Assembly (NCBI GenBank): GCA_023614405.1
Contig: CM042686.1
Location: forward strand, 467,326,740 to 467,390,739
DNA: 64,000 bases
Reading direction: 5' to 3'
From: Avena insularis
Lineage: Eukaryota; Streptophyta; Magnoliopsida; Poales; Poaceae
In this document: positions 10,468-22,740 of the stretch, piece after piece
Layout: each line of letters begins with the position of its first letter
How positions within the stretch are numbered: position 1 is the stretch's first letter
Made by a program: the position numbers and the translations under genes
Notes under the pieces: generated by a model
Seen by the model: the letters and a program-made list of their open reading frames with translations, nothing else
Databases searched by the model: none
What the model was told of the DNA's origin: nothing

Positions 10468-13400
10468 CAAAGCTGTTATTGTGGAAAATAAAATGAAGCA
10501 AGTCGAGAGTAGGAAGAGGAAACACTCCGACAAGCACAGCTCGGGAACGTCTCATAAACGATCTCACTATGATGATAGTGTCAGCTCAGGTTCCCACAAG
10601 CATGGGAAGTTTAACAAGCACCACAACCACAACCGTCATGACAACAAGCATCATCGCAGTCATGACAATGATAAGTATAAGAATCACAAGAGTGGACATA
10701 AGAACCACCACAGTGGAGGTGGAAGTGGAAGTCAGCCTAAAAGGGACATCAGTCAGGTTGAATGCTTCAAATGCAAGAAGCTGGGGCATTATGCTAATGA
10801 GTGCCCTGAGAAGAACGTTGAAGGACCTAACAAGCCCAATCCTTTTCAGAAAGGACAGGTTAACCACATCAATGTGGAGGAGGTCTATGAAGAGCCTGAT
10901 GCCGTTGCTGGTAAGTTCAGACTCAATTCTATCTCAGCATTTGTACTCTTTGATACTGGTGCATCTCATTCATTCATATCAAAAGCATTCTTCGAAAGAA
11001 ATGAACTACCGGTAGAAACCATTGGATGTCCTATAAGAGTAAGTTCTCCTGGTGGAGAAATGATAGTAAACTCAGGATGTCATGATTTAGTCAGAGAGTT
11101 TGGAAAACATAAGTTTCCAGTGAACTTAATAATCCTGAATTCCCAAGGATTGGATGTGATTTTGGGAATGGATTGGATGGCTAAGTATGAGGGAGTACTA
11201 GATTGTGCCAATCGTACAGTTTCACTCACAACCCCTGAAGGTAAGAGGATAAAATTTAAGTCCAATTTTAAATCTAAAGGGAGTAAGCTGAATTCTCTTA
11301 AGGGGGTTAGCATGGACAGTGTGCCAATTGTGTGTGAGTATCCGGATGTGTTCCCAGAAGAGTTACCGGGAATGCCACCAGATAGAGATGTGGAATTTAT
11401 AATAGATTTGGTACCAGGTTCTGGACCAAGGGCAAAGAGGCCTTATAAAATGTCAGTTGACGAACTTAAGGAACTCAAGAAACAACTTGGAGAACAATTG
11501 CAGAAAGGATTCATCCAGCCAAGTTCTTCATCTTGGGGAGCTCCAGTTTTGTTCGTAGAAAAGAGAGATAGAACTCAAAGATTATGCATAGATTACCGTT
11601 CTCTCAACGAGGTAACCATCAAGAACAAATATCCTTTGCCAAGAATCAATGATTTGTTTGATCAGCTAGAAGGAGCTTGTGTGTTCTCGAAGATTGACCT
11701 TCGGTCAGGCTATTTTCAACTCAAGATAAGAGAGCAAGACATACCTAAAACAGCATTCACCACAAGGTATGGATTGTATGAGTACACTGTGATGCCTTTC
11801 GGTTTAACCAACGCTCCAGCATACTTCATGAATATGATGAAAAAAGTGTTCATGGATTTTCTCGACAAGTTCGTTGTCGTTTTCATCGCTGACATCTTAG
11901 TCTACTCCAAGAGCAAGGAAGAGCATGAAAGCCATTTACGCTTGATACTTGAGAAACTGAGGGAACATAAGCTTTATGCCAAATTCAGCAAGTGTGAGTT
12001 TTGGTTAGAGGAAGTTGGATTTCTTGGTCATGTTATGACAAAGGATGGAGTGGCAGTTGATCCCGCTAAAGTTTCGGCTGTGACAGAATGGGAATCCCCT
12101 AAGAACGTAAAAGAGGTTCGTAGTTTCCTTGGTTTAGCAGGTTACTACAGAAGGTTCATTGAAATTTTTTCTAAGGTTGCTAAACCAATGACAGAATTGT
12201 TAAAGAAAGATAAGAAATTTGCTTGGTCTGAAGGATGTGAACTCAGCTTTCAAGAATTAAAGAAAAGACTTGTGTCAGCACCAGTTCTGTGCCTACCAGA
12301 TTTAGAAAATGATTTCCAAGTGTATTGTGATGCTTCGCATCAAGGATTAGGTGCCGTACTTATGCAAGGCGGAAAAGTTGTGGCTTATACCTCAAGACAA
12401 CTCAAAACTCATGAAGTAAATTATCCTACCCATGATTTAGAGTTAGCCGCTGTTGTCCATGCACTCAAAACATGGAGACATTACCTTTTGGGAAAACGTT
12501 GTGAAGTATTCACCGATCATAAGAGTTTGAAATATATCTTCACCCAAAAAGAAATCAATATGAGACAAAGGAGATGGCTAGAACTTATCAAAGATTACGA
12601 CTTGAGTTTACAGTACCATCCTGGTAAAGCAAATGTAGTAGCAGATGCTCTAAGTCGTAAGGCGTTTGTAAATGGTCTTACCAAAGGTGAATTGCCAGAT
12701 GACTTGTGTAAGCAATTCAAGGAACTCAGGTTGGAGATTGTGCCGGAAGGACATATTATGTCTTTGGATGTTCAACCCACTCTGTTGGATAAGATTAAAG
12801 AAGCCCAAAAGACGGATAAGGGAATCGAAGAGATTAGGGAAAGGATTAGCCAAGGGAAAGCTAAAAGTTTCCATATGGACGAACAAGGTACTTTATGGCA
12901 CGGGAAACGTATTTGTGTTCCACAAGATCCGGAATTGCGGAAACTGATTCTACAAATAGCTCATAACTCTCCATATTCTATTCACCCGGGAAACACCAAA
13001 ATGTACATGGATATGAAAGAAAGATTTTGGTGGAACAATCTCAAAAGGGACATCGCCGAACACATTGCTTTGTGTGATGTGTGTAGTAGAGTGAAAGCGG
13101 AGCATCAGAAACCAGCAGGTTTGCTTCAACCAATGCCTATTCCTGAATGGAAGTGGGAAAATATTGGTATGGATTTCATTACCGGATTACCAAGGACCAG
13201 GTCAGGGTATGATTCCATATGGGTAGTAGTGGATCGCCTAACTAAAGTGGCTCATTTTATACCCGTAAAGACAACTTATACCAGTGCCAAGTTAGCCAAA
13301 ATCTACATGAGCGGAATTGTATGCCTTCACGGTGTACCTAAGAGTATTGTGTCTGATAGAGGAACTCAGTTCACTTCTCACTTTTGGAGACAGCTTCATG

Positions 13401-13714
13401 AATCTTTAGGAACGAGGTTGGAATTCAGCACTGCTTTTCATCCTCAAACTGATGGACAAACAGAAAGGACTAATCAAATTCTTGAAGACATGTTGAGGGC
13501 ATGTGCCCTAGACTATGGAGCAAGTTGGGATGAAAGTCTGCCTTACGCAGAGTTCTCTTACAACAACGATACCAATGTAGTATTGGGATGGCACCATTTG
13601 AGTTTCTCTCTGAAGGAAGTGTACCACCCCATTGCTATGGAATGGTGTGGGAGAAAGAAGTTTGTTTGGACCAGATCTTATCAAAGACGCCGAAGAAAAA
13701 GTCAAATTGGTTAG
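10442..13714 (+). CDS. pol: gag C-terminus, protease, reverse transcriptase, RNase H and integrase of F
   Basis: One open frame of 1090 codons; 10442 is only the frame's first start, because gag is shifted upstream. Domains in order: His/Lys-rich linker (residues 25-85); zinc knuckle C108-x2-C111-x4-H116-x4-C121; protease active site DTGAS at D171; reverse transcriptase about 310-500, with D419 in the first catalytic motif; RNase H from D630; integrase zinc region ending C878-x2-C881; integrase core D911, D972, E1008 (35 residues between the last two). The YxDD box reads FIAD: the first Asp is Ala483 (GCT at 11888-11890). That should abolish polymerisation although the frame is otherwise open. 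The frame leaves the true one near 13590-13640. A sense-strand transcript from the LTR would express it. Confidence 0.93.
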   Translation: MFQLIGLCDKAVIVENKMKQVESRKRKHSDKHSSGTSHKRSHYDDSVSSGSHKHGKFNKHHNHNRHDNKHHRSHDNDKYKNHKSGHKNHHSGGGSGSQPKRDISQVECFKCKKLGHYANECPEKNVEGPNKPNPFQKGQVNHINVEEVYEEPDAVAGKFRLNSISAFVLFDTGASHSFISKAFFERNELPVETIGCPIRVSSPGGEMIVNSGCHDLVREFGKHKFPVNLIILNSQGLDVILGMDWMAKYEGVLDCANRTVSLTTPEGKRIKFKSNFKSKGSKLNSLKGVSMDSVPIVCEYPDVFPEELPGMPPDRDVEFIIDLVPGSGPRAKRPYKMSVDELKELKKQLGEQLQKGFIQPSSSSWGAPVLFVEKRDRTQRLCIDYRSLNEVTIKNKYPLPRINDLFDQLEGACVFSKIDLRSGYFQLKIREQDIPKTAFTTRYGLYEYTVMPFGLTNAPAYFMNMMKKVFMDFLDKFVVVFIADILVYSKSKEEHESHLRLILEKLREHKLYAKFSKCEFWLEEVGFLGHVMTKDGVAVDPAKVSAVTEWESPKNVKEVRSFLGLAGYYRRFIEIFSKVAKPMTELLKKDKKFAWSEGCELSFQELKKRLVSAPVLCLPDLENDFQVYCDASHQGLGAVLMQGGKVVAYTSRQLKTHEVNYPTHDLELAAVVHALKTWRHYLLGKRCEVFTDHKSLKYIFTQKEINMRQRRWLELIKDYDLSLQYHPGKANVVADALSRKAFVNGLTKGELPDDLCKQFKELRLEIVPEGHIMSLDVQPTLLDKIKEAQKTDKGIEEIRERISQGKAKSFHMDEQGTLWHGKRICVPQDPELRKLILQIAHNSPYSIHPGNTKMYMDMKERFWWNNLKRDIAEHIALCDVCSRVKAEHQKPAGLLQPMPIPEWKWENIGMDFITGLPRTRSGYDSIWVVVDRLTKVAHFIPVKTTYTSAKLAKIYMSGIVCLHGVPKSIVSDRGTQFTSHFWRQLHESLGTRLEFSTAFHPQTDGQTERTNQILEDMLRACALDYGASWDESLPYAEFSYNNDTNVVLGWHHLSFSLKEVYHPIAMEWCGRKKFVWTRSYQRRRRKSQIG

Positions 13715-14255
13715 GGACAGGTTGAAGATAGCACAGTCTCGACAGAAAAGCTACGCAGATGCTAAGCGTAGAGAAGTCACTTGCGAAGTTGGGGATATAG
13801 CTTATCTTAGAGTATCACCACTTCGTGGAGTGAAAAGATTTGGAGTCAAAGGAAAGTTAGCACCAAGATATGTTGGACCATTCAACATTCTAAGTCGCAA
13901 GGGAGAAGCTGCATATGAAATCGAACTGCCAGCATCTTTATTAGCAGTCCATAATGTTTTTCATGTGAGCCAGCTCAAGAAATGTCACCCAGAAATGGAA
14001 GAAACATCTTTGAAAGATACCATAACTTTGGAAGAAGTTCAACTAGAAAGTGATCTCACCTATGAAGAAAAGCCTGTCAAGATACTTGAGACCGCAGAAA
14101 GAGTCACAAGGACAAAGACCATCAAGTTTTGCAAAGTACAATGGAACCATCATTCCGAAGAAGAAGCAACATGGGAAAGAGAAGATGATCTTCGGAAAGA
14201 CCACCCTCACCTATTTGCTAGCCAATCCGAATCTCGAGGGCGAGATTCATTTTAA
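13632..14255 (+). pseudogene. Integrase C-terminus and chromodomain of F (out of frame with pol)
   Basis: Continuation of the pol polyprotein after a frameshift around 13590-13640. It holds the integrase C-terminal region (GDIAYLRVSPLRG, KLAPRYVGPFNIL, VHNVFHVSQLKK) and then a chromodomain-like end (KVQWNHHSEEEATWERE, about 14120-14200). In chromoviruses this module guides integration to particular chromatin. The stop is at 14253-14255, a few bases before the 3' LTR, so the domain is complete but detached from the enzyme. Confidence 0.88.
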
Positions 14256-14267
14256 GGGGGTTAGATT
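14251..14267 (+). other. Polypurine tract region of F
   Basis: TTTAAGGGGG followed by TTAGATT precedes the 3' LTR. AAGGGGG is the likely plus-strand primer. It overlaps the end of the pol reading frame. Confidence 0.7.
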
Positions 14268-17200
14268 TGTAACATCCCAAAAATCATGTTTCAAAACTCA
14301 TTCATATCATTCTTGCATCATTCATTCATATAGGGTTTTTCTCAAAATCATTTAGATGCATAAACTTAGGCTATGATTTCATGTGTGCAAATTCAACTCA
14401 ATTGGCCATCACCCTTTGAGATTTGAATGCTTAGGTACTTGTTTGCTTGCCTCCATTGATGGAAAAACTAGGAGAAGCTTTTAACCCAAGATTCCAAATT
14501 TAGAAATATTTTCTAAACCCTATTTCAAACTAGAGACAAAGAGACAAAGTCTCTGTTTATTTCAAAGATCCAAGCTTGACCAAGCCTTGCAAGGTAATCA
14601 CATGGTTATTTGACTGTTTTTGAACCCACAAGAACCCTGCAAAAATTCCCAAAACAGTTTGAATTCAAAAGGATTTGAATTCATATCAAAAATCAATTCA
14701 GAAAATGGAATTAGAAAAAGAAAAGGCATAGGCAAAGGAAAAAGGCCGAGCGCCAGGATTCTGGCCCAGCAGTGGATCAAGCCCATCAAGCCCACCCGGG
14801 GATTTTCTGTTCTTCTCTCACGCGCGAGCGCACGCGTTAAGTCGCTGACAGACAGACCCCACCGCCACCTCGCACTCTTCGCTGACGAGCGGGCCCGGTC
14901 CACGCCGCCTCGTCTTTTCCCCAGATCGCCTGCGACCATGTCGCTGCAGCAGTGATGGCCGGTAATGGCGCGGCGTAATTGAGCATTTAACCGCGAGCGT
15001 TTCCTGTCGATTCCCCGGCTATAAGATCCTCTCTGCCTCGCGATCTTTTTCCCCCAAACACCTCGCTCACTCCGCCACCAGGCTGTCCTCAATCAGCTTT
15101 GCACCGCCGCAGACAGAGCCTCTCCGGCGATCGATTCCGGTGAGCCTAGTGTTCCCCTCTGCCTCTCGTTCTTACAATCTGACTCAGCGTGTCTTTGCGC
15201 ACCTCCTGACCTCACTAGTCCGTCCTGTACTGCCCCAGGTCGCCGGTTCCACTTGACACCGCAAGCACCGACGGCGACATCAACTCCGACGAGTTTTTCC
15301 GGTAAGTACAGACCGCCCCTCGCCTTCCCGTTCATGCACACGACTTCGCCTTGACCCTGTGAACCTAACCGCGTCGTTGTTTTGCCTTGGGGTGATCCAC
15401 AGCTCCATCCTCGACGAGCACCAGGACCACCCGACGCCGCCACGAACTCCGGTGAGGAATTGCCACAGACCCCGAGCGCCCCTTGACCAACCACGAGTAC
15501 CTTGAGCTTCGCCGTGACCCCCTGAGCCCGGTGAGCAACTCCTTTTTCTCCCTCTCCTCCTGCATCGTCGGCAACGTCGTCGACCGACCGTTCCGCCGCC
15601 GGTAGCCACCGCTCCGCCGCCAGTTCTAGGTCATTAGATTAGGACCGTTGGATCTCGATCCTGAGGCTTAGATAGAATCACTTATATGCGAAGAGGTATG
15701 CAATCTGACCCGTGCGATGTAACTTAAATCCAACGGCTGTCGTTGGTGATCCACACCGAACCGGTACCGACCAATCCCGAAGTGACGCGTGGCTAGGGTT
15801 AGAACTAAAAACAGAATTTAAACCAGATTTTGATCCAGATTTCAAATGCCTATAACTTTTGAATGCCACGTTGGAATTTTACAAATTTTATACCGTTGGA
15901 TTCAGAAAAACAAGACCTTTCTGCCTATCCTTTTTGTTTAGCAAATAGTAACCATTAGTTTGGCTTAAATTGCAGAAACTTGTTGAGGCCTTTTGAGTAT
16001 AGATTTAGTTTAGTATTTTGTTTTAGGGTTAAGTAAATTGTCTTGGCTATTTTTTTGTGACTTGTTTAGTTTCTGTATTCATGTACTTGCTTGGTTGAGT
16101 TTTCAAAAATCACCACTTAGTAGATTCATGCGTGCATGCATTCATAATATTTTTGTTTCTATATATTTGTGTGTAATTGTGTGCTATAACTTTGTGTGTA
16201 GATTTTGCTAGTGATTGTGATTGTGACGAGTGCTACTCTCCACACTACCAAGGCAAGTGATATCTCCATGAATATTCCATTCCTATATTTTATACATGCA
16301 TTAGATATATTTTGTTAGGACTTGCATGCTACTTTTGTCAATTGATGATGGGAAATCCTATTTAGAATAGAATGCTAGAGTTGCTAGGAAAATTCCCTAA
16401 GGATAAGTTGCCATGCCATGCTTAGCCTAGCTACTAGAAAACAAGGGTGGTTTATATATACACTATGGAAAAATTATTCTAAGTCTAAGGACTTGAGTTT
16501 TATTTAACAAAACAACTAAGTTAATGAATCTCCTGGGTGGAATGGGACTTGCTTGGTGGTTTTTGGTTGAGTGGTTCACAAGGCCCATGTTTATGGTTTA
16601 CCTTAGTGTATCTCACTTGTGGATGGCCACCCAGGAAACAAAGAGATTTGAGATGTCAAATGTTGAGAAGCTTCAAGTGCAACCACTTGGCATTATGGGC
16701 TCTGCCATGATCTTAGGTTGCTAGAACTTAGTCTCTTGGACAGTTGGTGGTAGAGGGAATGATAGGTTGGAACGCGTCCATTTGACTAAGGAAAGGCTTC
16801 TGAAGGATCTTGTCTTGGGAAACCAAGTCTTGTGGGGAAAGTGCACCACCTCTGTAGAGTGTAAAACCTAAGTACTTAGCCATGTCCCTGGTAAAGGACA
16901 ATTTGAGCATCAAGACATGGAAACTTCAAGAATCTCATCACTCCAATTTCTAAATAAAACTTGTGGGTGAACAAGGGTTAAAAGGATCTTCAGTCCTTGA
17001 TTGGTAGATGCCCTGAGTGGATCTTCAGTCTTTGATTGGTAGATGCCTTGGGTGTTTTGTGCCAAGCAAAAACTTAGTGTTTTCAAAAGATAAGGAAAAA
17101 TCTATTTTGAGCAATGCAAGCCTAAGCTCCACCAGCCAAATGCATATAGTATTATAGTCCACCTAAAATATACTAAGGTATCACTTGCCAATACTATTCC

Positions 17201-17518
17201 AAAGTATTGACCCTCTATGGCTGTAACTTGTAATGTTGCAGGTTATTCCGATGATGATTAGGAGTCATGAGTCTACACTCAACATGCTTGCCTGTGGCAC
17301 ATGAAGATGAAGACTTATGTTTATTTACTTATTCCATAAACTCTTGTATTAGGCCTTTGGCCCTGAGTTGTAAAAGACTATGTTTTATCTCTGGAATGAC
17401 TGTAATAAACGACCTTTGTATCTGTGTACTTCATCTTAAACTGTGGATGCTAGCATTGATCCAGGGACTAGCATTGCAATCACAGGGATCTTTTCCTTTA
17501 ATAAGGAGGGATCTTACA
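14268..17518 (+). repeat. 3' LTR of Gypsy F
   Basis: Length 3251 bp, starting TGTAACATCCC and ending ATCTTACA, followed at once by the second CTTCC target duplication. It carries the same TATA-like box (15019-15025) and the same splice-like sites as the 5' LTR. Antisense frames of 100-133 codons in the GC-rich part are conserved between the two LTRs simply because the LTRs are copies of each other, so I do not treat them as genes. Confidence 0.96.
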
Positions 17519-17722
17519 CTTCCCTCCAGTGGACATCCGTGCAGTCCTTTTGAACCTGGCAGGGTTTGCCACCACTCCAATGCTTGCAATGGTGGTGCTG
17601 GTGTGCGGATGTTGGTCTTCCTTTGCCTCCTCTTCAACTTCACTATCGCTCTCCTCCTCCTGCTTAGAGTCTTGGAGATATTCCTCCATAGGATCCTTGC
17701 CCTTATCGTTGGCGGAGACCAT

Positions 17723-18226
17723 TGTGCTTCTAAACTTTAAGAATAGTTCCTGGAAGAAACAGATCGAATCGAAAACACGACGAGAACACGATATATGGAC
17801 CTCGGGGGATCCGAGGGATTATATATTACGAATTTTTACAACAAAAGGAAGGTACTGGGAGAAAACGGGTCGGAGACAAACTCCGGGGTGGACACACCAC
17901 CTGGTGGCGCGACCAGGGGGCCCGCGCCAAGGGTGTTGTGAGCCACCCTGGCTCCGTTTCCGTCCCTCTTTCGCTTATTTTCTTTCCTTAATAGATAAAA
18001 ACTACAAAAATATAACTAGACAGATTTTTCGTGGAACTTTTCTTACCAGAATTGTTACCTATTCGAAAATGGACTCTGCAGGTCTCTGAACTTGGTCTTT
18101 AATAGATTCTTCCAGAGTCACCACTTGAATAACATCAATATCTTCATCTTTATACACATATTGTTTGAGTCATGAAACCTTTCACTGTCTTATTACACCA
18201 TTTTCTCCACTAACCTAGAAATTTCT
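17723..18226 (-). other. Internal non-coding segment of E, with GC-rich hairpin
   Basis: Lies between the small ORF of E and the insertion of C. It has no coding frame in element sense. A hairpin (17891-17911 with about 17923-17943) matches those in the LTRs. The segment 17745-17990 corresponds to 44280-44600 in D, the gap between pol and the small ORF. TTTCT at 18222-18226 is the left target duplication of C. Confidence 0.8.
17891..17943. other. GC-rich hairpin in internal region of E
   Basis: The left arm contains CACACCACCTGGTGGCGC and the right arm GCGCC...GTGTTGTG. The right arm carries substitutions, so pairing is weaker than in the LTR copy at 2047. Confidence 0.55.
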
Positions 18227-19888
18227 TGTTGGGTCCACAGCATAGAAAACAAAAAAAATCCTACGATGAGAACTATACGCCAGGATCTATCTACTAGATA
18301 TAGAGCAACGGGTGGACATACATCCATGGAGAACTTACCCTCGAAGAAAACGAGTTTTGTTAATGAGTAGTAACACGTGGTTGATGTAGTCGTATGCTTG
18401 CCGATATCAAGATCGTGTGGAAGTCTGAGTGCCGCAAATCAGCAGCGCATCCATCCTTGCACACACGTTCAAGCCACTGGACAACATCCACATCCTCGCT
18501 CCAGCGAATCAGCGGAAGCAGCAACTTCTTCCAGACACAAGGCCACCGGGAACATGTATCTCGCTAATCCGAGACCATGGGGTAATATCTAGAGGGGGAG
18601 AGAGATCCTTCACGAGGAGGTGTGCTTTGTGAGGGAGGAGAGGGGGACCTTTTATAGGATAGGGGGCTTGTCCACTCCCATGGCCGGCGGCCAAAGGGGG
18701 GTGCCCCCACCTCTTCCTCATTCATGTGGTGAAGCTCCACTCACATAAATTTTGACTCCACCCAAAATTCCACTCACATGCATTAAATTTCCACCAAATT
18801 TAGTGCAACTCTCAATTAATAAAACTCTTTTATTTATTTTATTCAGAATTTTGTTAATTACTTTAATTAACAAACATTCACATAAAACCCCTTGCAACAT
18901 TTCAATATCACATGCAGAACCTCTTTCTGCAATTTCACCCGAAACAATTTCGGTTTCTATCGAAACAATTCCTGTTTCTATCGAAACATTTCCTGCGCTT
19001 TGCAAACCTTTTGTCTGAAACATATGTGCTCCTAAATGGTGTCCGGAACCCTTAAGTGTGTCACCCTACGATTCGCGAATAATGCAAACATGATTGATAC
19101 TCCTCTCAGATCAATAATCAGAAGCGAGACCTGGAGATCCATACTAACTCCTGCACATTCAACGATGACTTATGTGATTGTGAGAACCTTTAATGCTAGT
19201 AATTTAATCTCTTTGTCTCATGATATAATACATGTCCGAGATTCGATCATCGGTATCCAAATACCTAGTTTGATCTCGTTACCGACATGCACTATTTTCT
19301 TGTTCCTGTGATATAACATTCTAGTGATCACATCACTTGCTTGCAAGCTATCTTAATGTGATATCACCGAGAGGGCCCAGAGTATATCTATACATCATCG
19401 AGTTGACAAATTCCACCCTTGATCCATGAGCCTCAACATAACACCTTCGTAGCACTGAACCCACCTTTATAGTCACCCTGTTACGGTGTGACGTTTGATG
19501 TTATCAAGATACTCTTCCGGTGTTAGCAATTAACATGATCTCATGGTCTAAGGACTAAGATTAGTTCGTATGATGTTATAGCAATATAAACATAATGACT
19601 TTGATCGTAATTCCGTACTTCGGATGAATGTTCATCACATCATTTCACAAATGTTGTGACCTCGTTATTAACAACATCCAATGTCTATGATCAGGAAACT
19701 TTGATCATCTTGTTAATCAACGAGCTAGTCTATAAGAGAGGCATAACTAGGAACCTTTTTGTTTATTAAACACACATGTATTGACATTTCCTATCAATAC
19801 AATTATAGCATGCAAAATAAACATCTATCATATATGATGAATACATAATAACAACTTTATTATTGCTTCTCAGGGCATATTTCCTTCA
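18227..19888 (-). repeat. 3' LTR of Copia C
   Basis: Length 1662 bp. In element sense it starts TGAAGGAAATATGCCC at 19888 and ends CCCAACA at 18227. It keeps the TATA box (minus-strand TATAAAAG at 18649-18656), which the 5' LTR has lost. The polypurine tract lies at 19889-19900 (minus strand CAAGTGGGAGAC). Confidence 0.96.
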
Positions 19889-20163
19889 GTCTCCCACTTG
19901 CACTAGAGACAATAATCTAGTTTACATAGTGATAAATATAACACCCATGGAGTTCTGGTGTTGATCATGTTTTGCCCTAGGGAGAACTTTAGTCAACGGA
20001 TCTGCTACATTCAGGTCCATGTGCACTTTACAAATCTTTATGTCTCCATCCTTGACATGCTCGTGGATGGAGTGAAACCGGCGTTTAATATGATTGGAAT
20101 TCTTGTGAGACCTTGGTTCCTTGGCGTTGGCTATGGCTCCATTGTTGTCACAACAGATCACCA
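19889..20163 (-). pseudogene. RNase H C-terminal fragment of Copia C
   Basis: The reading frame begins at the A junction (20163) with DNNGAIANAKEP preceded by MVICC, and ends at a stop at 19922. It matches 26455-26695 of Copia A almost residue for residue, including HIKRRFHSIHEHVKDGDI and DPLTKVLPRAKH. DNNGA carries a conserved RNase H Asp. The part of the domain just upstream was lost in the deletion at the right end of A. Confidence 0.9.
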
Positions 20164-21681
20164 TGAAGGAAATATGCCCTGAGAGGCAATAATAAAGTTG
20201 TTATTAAGTATTCCTTGTATATGATAGACGCTTATTTTTCATGCTATAATTGTATTAATAGGAAACATCAATACATGTGTGTTTAATAAACAAAAATGGT
20301 TCCTAGTCATGCCTCTCTTATAGACTAGCTTGTTGATTAACAAGATGATCAAGGTTTCCTGATCATGGACATTGGATGTTGTTAATAACAAGGTCACACC
20401 ATTGGTGGAATGATGTGATGAACATTCATCCGAAGTATAGCAAGTATCAAGTCATTGTGTTTATATTGCTATAACATCATAATGAGATCATGTTAATGGT
20501 GTTATGTTGAGGTTCATGGATCAAGAGTGGAATTTGTCAATCCGTATGACGGATAGATATACTATATCACATTAGATTTTGCAAGCAAGTGATGTGATCA
20601 CTAGAATGTTAAATCATGGGAACGAGAAAAGAGTGCATGTCGGTAACAAGATCAAAATAGGTATGGAGATACCGATGATCGAATCTCGGACATGTAATAT
20701 ATCGAGAGACAAAGGGATTTAGTTACAAGCGTTAAAGGTTCTCACGATCACGAGTCATCGTTGAATGTAGGAGTCAAGATGATCTCCGTGTCCGCTGATT
20801 ATTGATCGGAGAAGGGTCTCGATCATGTCTCGCATTATTCGCGAACCGTAGGGTGGCACACTTAAGAGTTACCGGACACCATTTTGGAGCACATATGTTT
20901 CAGACGAAAGAATTGCAAAGCGCAGGAATTATTTCAATAGAAACCGGAAATTGTTTCGGGTGAAATTGCAGAAAGTGGTTCTGCATGTGATATTGAAATA
21001 TTGCAAGGGGCTATATGTGAATGTTTGTTAATTAAAGTAATTAACAAAATTCTGAATAAATTTAATAAAAGAGTTTTATTAAATGAGAGAGCATTAAATT
21101 TGGAGAAACTTAATGCATTTAAAGTGGAGACTTTAAAAGGGAATGTGAAGAGGCATTTTAATGTGGAGGAGTTACCAGCACATGAATGGGGGAGGTGAGG
21201 GTTCACCCCCCCATGCGCCGGCCATGGAGAGAGGGGGCACCCCGTCCTCCTATAAAAGGCCACCCATTCCCTCCTTCATCTCACACCTCCTTGTGAAGGA
21301 TCTCTCTCCCCCTCTAGAATTATTCCCCCATGGTCTCGGATTAGCGAGATACATGTTCCCGGTGCCATTTCGTCTGGAAGGAGTTGCTGCTTCTGCTAGA
21401 TCGCTGGAGCGAGGAGGTGGAGGTTGTCCGGTGGCTTGAATGTGTGTGCGAGTGCGGATGCGCTGCTGAGTTGCGGCGCTCGGACTTCCTCATGATCTTG
21501 AGATCGGCAAGTGTACGACTACATCAACCACGAGTTCCTACTCGTTCACAAAGCTTGTTGTCTTCGAGGGTAAGTTCTGTATGGATGTATGTCCACCCGT
21601 TGCTCTGTACCTAGTAGATAGATCTTGGCGTGTAGTTCACATCGTAGGAATTTTTTTGTTTTCTATGTTGCGGACCCAACA
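20164..21681 (+). repeat. 5' LTR of Copia A
   Basis: Length 1518 bp, from TGAAGGAAATATGCCC to CCCAACA. It is shorter than the 1646-1662 bp of C because of internal gaps; the block at 20480-20560 lacks about 100 bp that are present at 27060-27180 in the 3' LTR. Confidence 0.95.
21251..21258 (+). promoter_or_regulatory. TATA box in 5' LTR of Copia A
   Basis: TATAAAAG after CCGTCCTCC. The equivalent in the 3' LTR is near 27951. Purine/pyrimidine-rich leader sequence and the conserved CTCTCTCCCCCTC follow it, consistent with a start of transcription shortly downstream. Confidence 0.75.
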
Positions 21682-21682
21682 G

Positions 21683-21694
21683 TGGTATCAGAGC
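21683..21694 (+). other. Primer binding site of Copia A
   Basis: TGGTATCAGAGC, one base after the LTR, is the standard complement to the 3' end of initiator-Met tRNA used by plant Copia elements. Confidence 0.95.
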
Positions 21695-22740
21695 CTGATC
21701 TATGCGTAGGTGCTTTGCACGGGTAGTACACATATGTTTATATGTGGGCGATGATGATCATGTTATTGCATCTTCTATGTACTTTGGATATTGGTGGCAA
21801 GTGGGATGAAGCGGCCCGGACCAACCTTACATGTCATCGTACATGAGACCGGTTCCACGACTGACATGCAACTTGTTTTGCATAAGTGGCTGGCGGGTGT
21901 CTGTCTCTCCTACTATAGTCAATATCTGATTTACAACGAGTTGCTAATAACTTGGTTATCCTCGTTGTGGTTCATGTTCGTAGGTTAGACAGGTTCTATC
22001 TCCGAAAGCCCTAAGCCACGTAAAACTTGCAATTGATAAATTAGAGGCGTCTAGTTTAGATCGTTGCTGGGCTAGTGTTTTGATATGGTATTGTTGTAAG
22101 TAGATGTATAATAGATACTCTTACAACTCACTTAACGTGTAAGTTCCATAGACCTTGGCCTTACACACAAAGGAATGATAGAGATCATGCCACGATGCAA
22201 ATGATAGAGATCAAATGCATGGACCATATCACCTCACTTCACACATTAGATGTTAGCATCTTATATTGCTAGTTTGGCGCGTTTGGTAGCATTATAAGAT
22301 GATCCCTCATTTAGATATCAAGATAAAATGTGTTCTTCCTTAAGTATGCACCGTTTTGTGGATTGTGTTTTGAGGCATCACGTGATGATCGGGTGTTTTC
22401 AACTCTACGCTTTCATACAACGGGTGTAAGACAGTTTTACACACGCAAATACTAAGGTTCTTACTAGACGAGCCTAGCATGTACAGACATGGCCTCGGAA
22501 CACAGACCGAAAGGTTAAGCATGAGTCATATAGTTGATATGATGCCCATATAGATGCTCGCCTTTGAAGCTACACCGACTCACGTGATGATCGGACTTGG
22601 TGTAGTGGATTTGGTTCATGTAATCACCAAAAGGACACGAGGGATGTCGTTTTTGAGTGGGAGTTCATTAGTAAGTTGGATTAGCTGAACTCAATCTATC
22701 ATAAACCTAGTCTAAATATACTTTACAAATTCTGTTGTAG
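21695..22740 (+). other. 5' leader of Copia A (non-coding)
   Basis: About 1.05 kb between primer site and the gag start with only short, unconserved frames. It aligns in inverted orientation with 31728-32774 of Copia C. No protein signal is visible. Confidence 0.8.

Larger units (their letters stand above)
4702..17518 (+). mobile_element. Gypsy element F (chromovirus, Tekay/Del-like), complete
   Basis: A 12.8-kb element with 3.2-kb LTRs, a perfect 5-bp target duplication (CTTCC at 4697-4701 and 17519-17523), initiator-Met-like primer site, two extra ORFs, gag, one long gag-pol frame, a C-terminal chromodomain and a polypurine tract. It lies in the small ORF of E. LTRs of this length starting TGTAACATCCC, with a chromodomain after integrase, fit the Tekay/Del branch of chromoviruses; the branch name is an inference. 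The two LTRs differ at few positions, so this looks like one of the youngest insertions here. Confidence 0.95.
4364..17722 (-). pseudogene. Small post-pol ORF of E (coiled coil), split by Gypsy F
   Basis: The reading frame starts at 17722 on the minus strand (MVSANDKGKDPMEE), runs to 17519, is interrupted by element F, and resumes from 4701 to its stop at 4364. The two parts total about 180 codons once F and one CTTCC copy are removed. The first part is acidic (EEESDSEVEEE); the last 40 residues form a heptad-like helix ending in ERTPPPPKE. The shorter ORF at 44607-44861 in D starts and ends alike (KEPMEEELQD, ILPPPAKE), so this is a conserved product of the family. Function unknown. It occupies the position of the env-like ORF of Athila elements, but I see no signal peptide or membrane segment, so I do not call it env. 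Confidence 0.75.

Noticed and set aside
21683..21694. tRNA gene fragment
   Set aside because: Only 12-18 bases complementary to tRNA ends; these are primer binding sites. No cloverleaf is present in the window.
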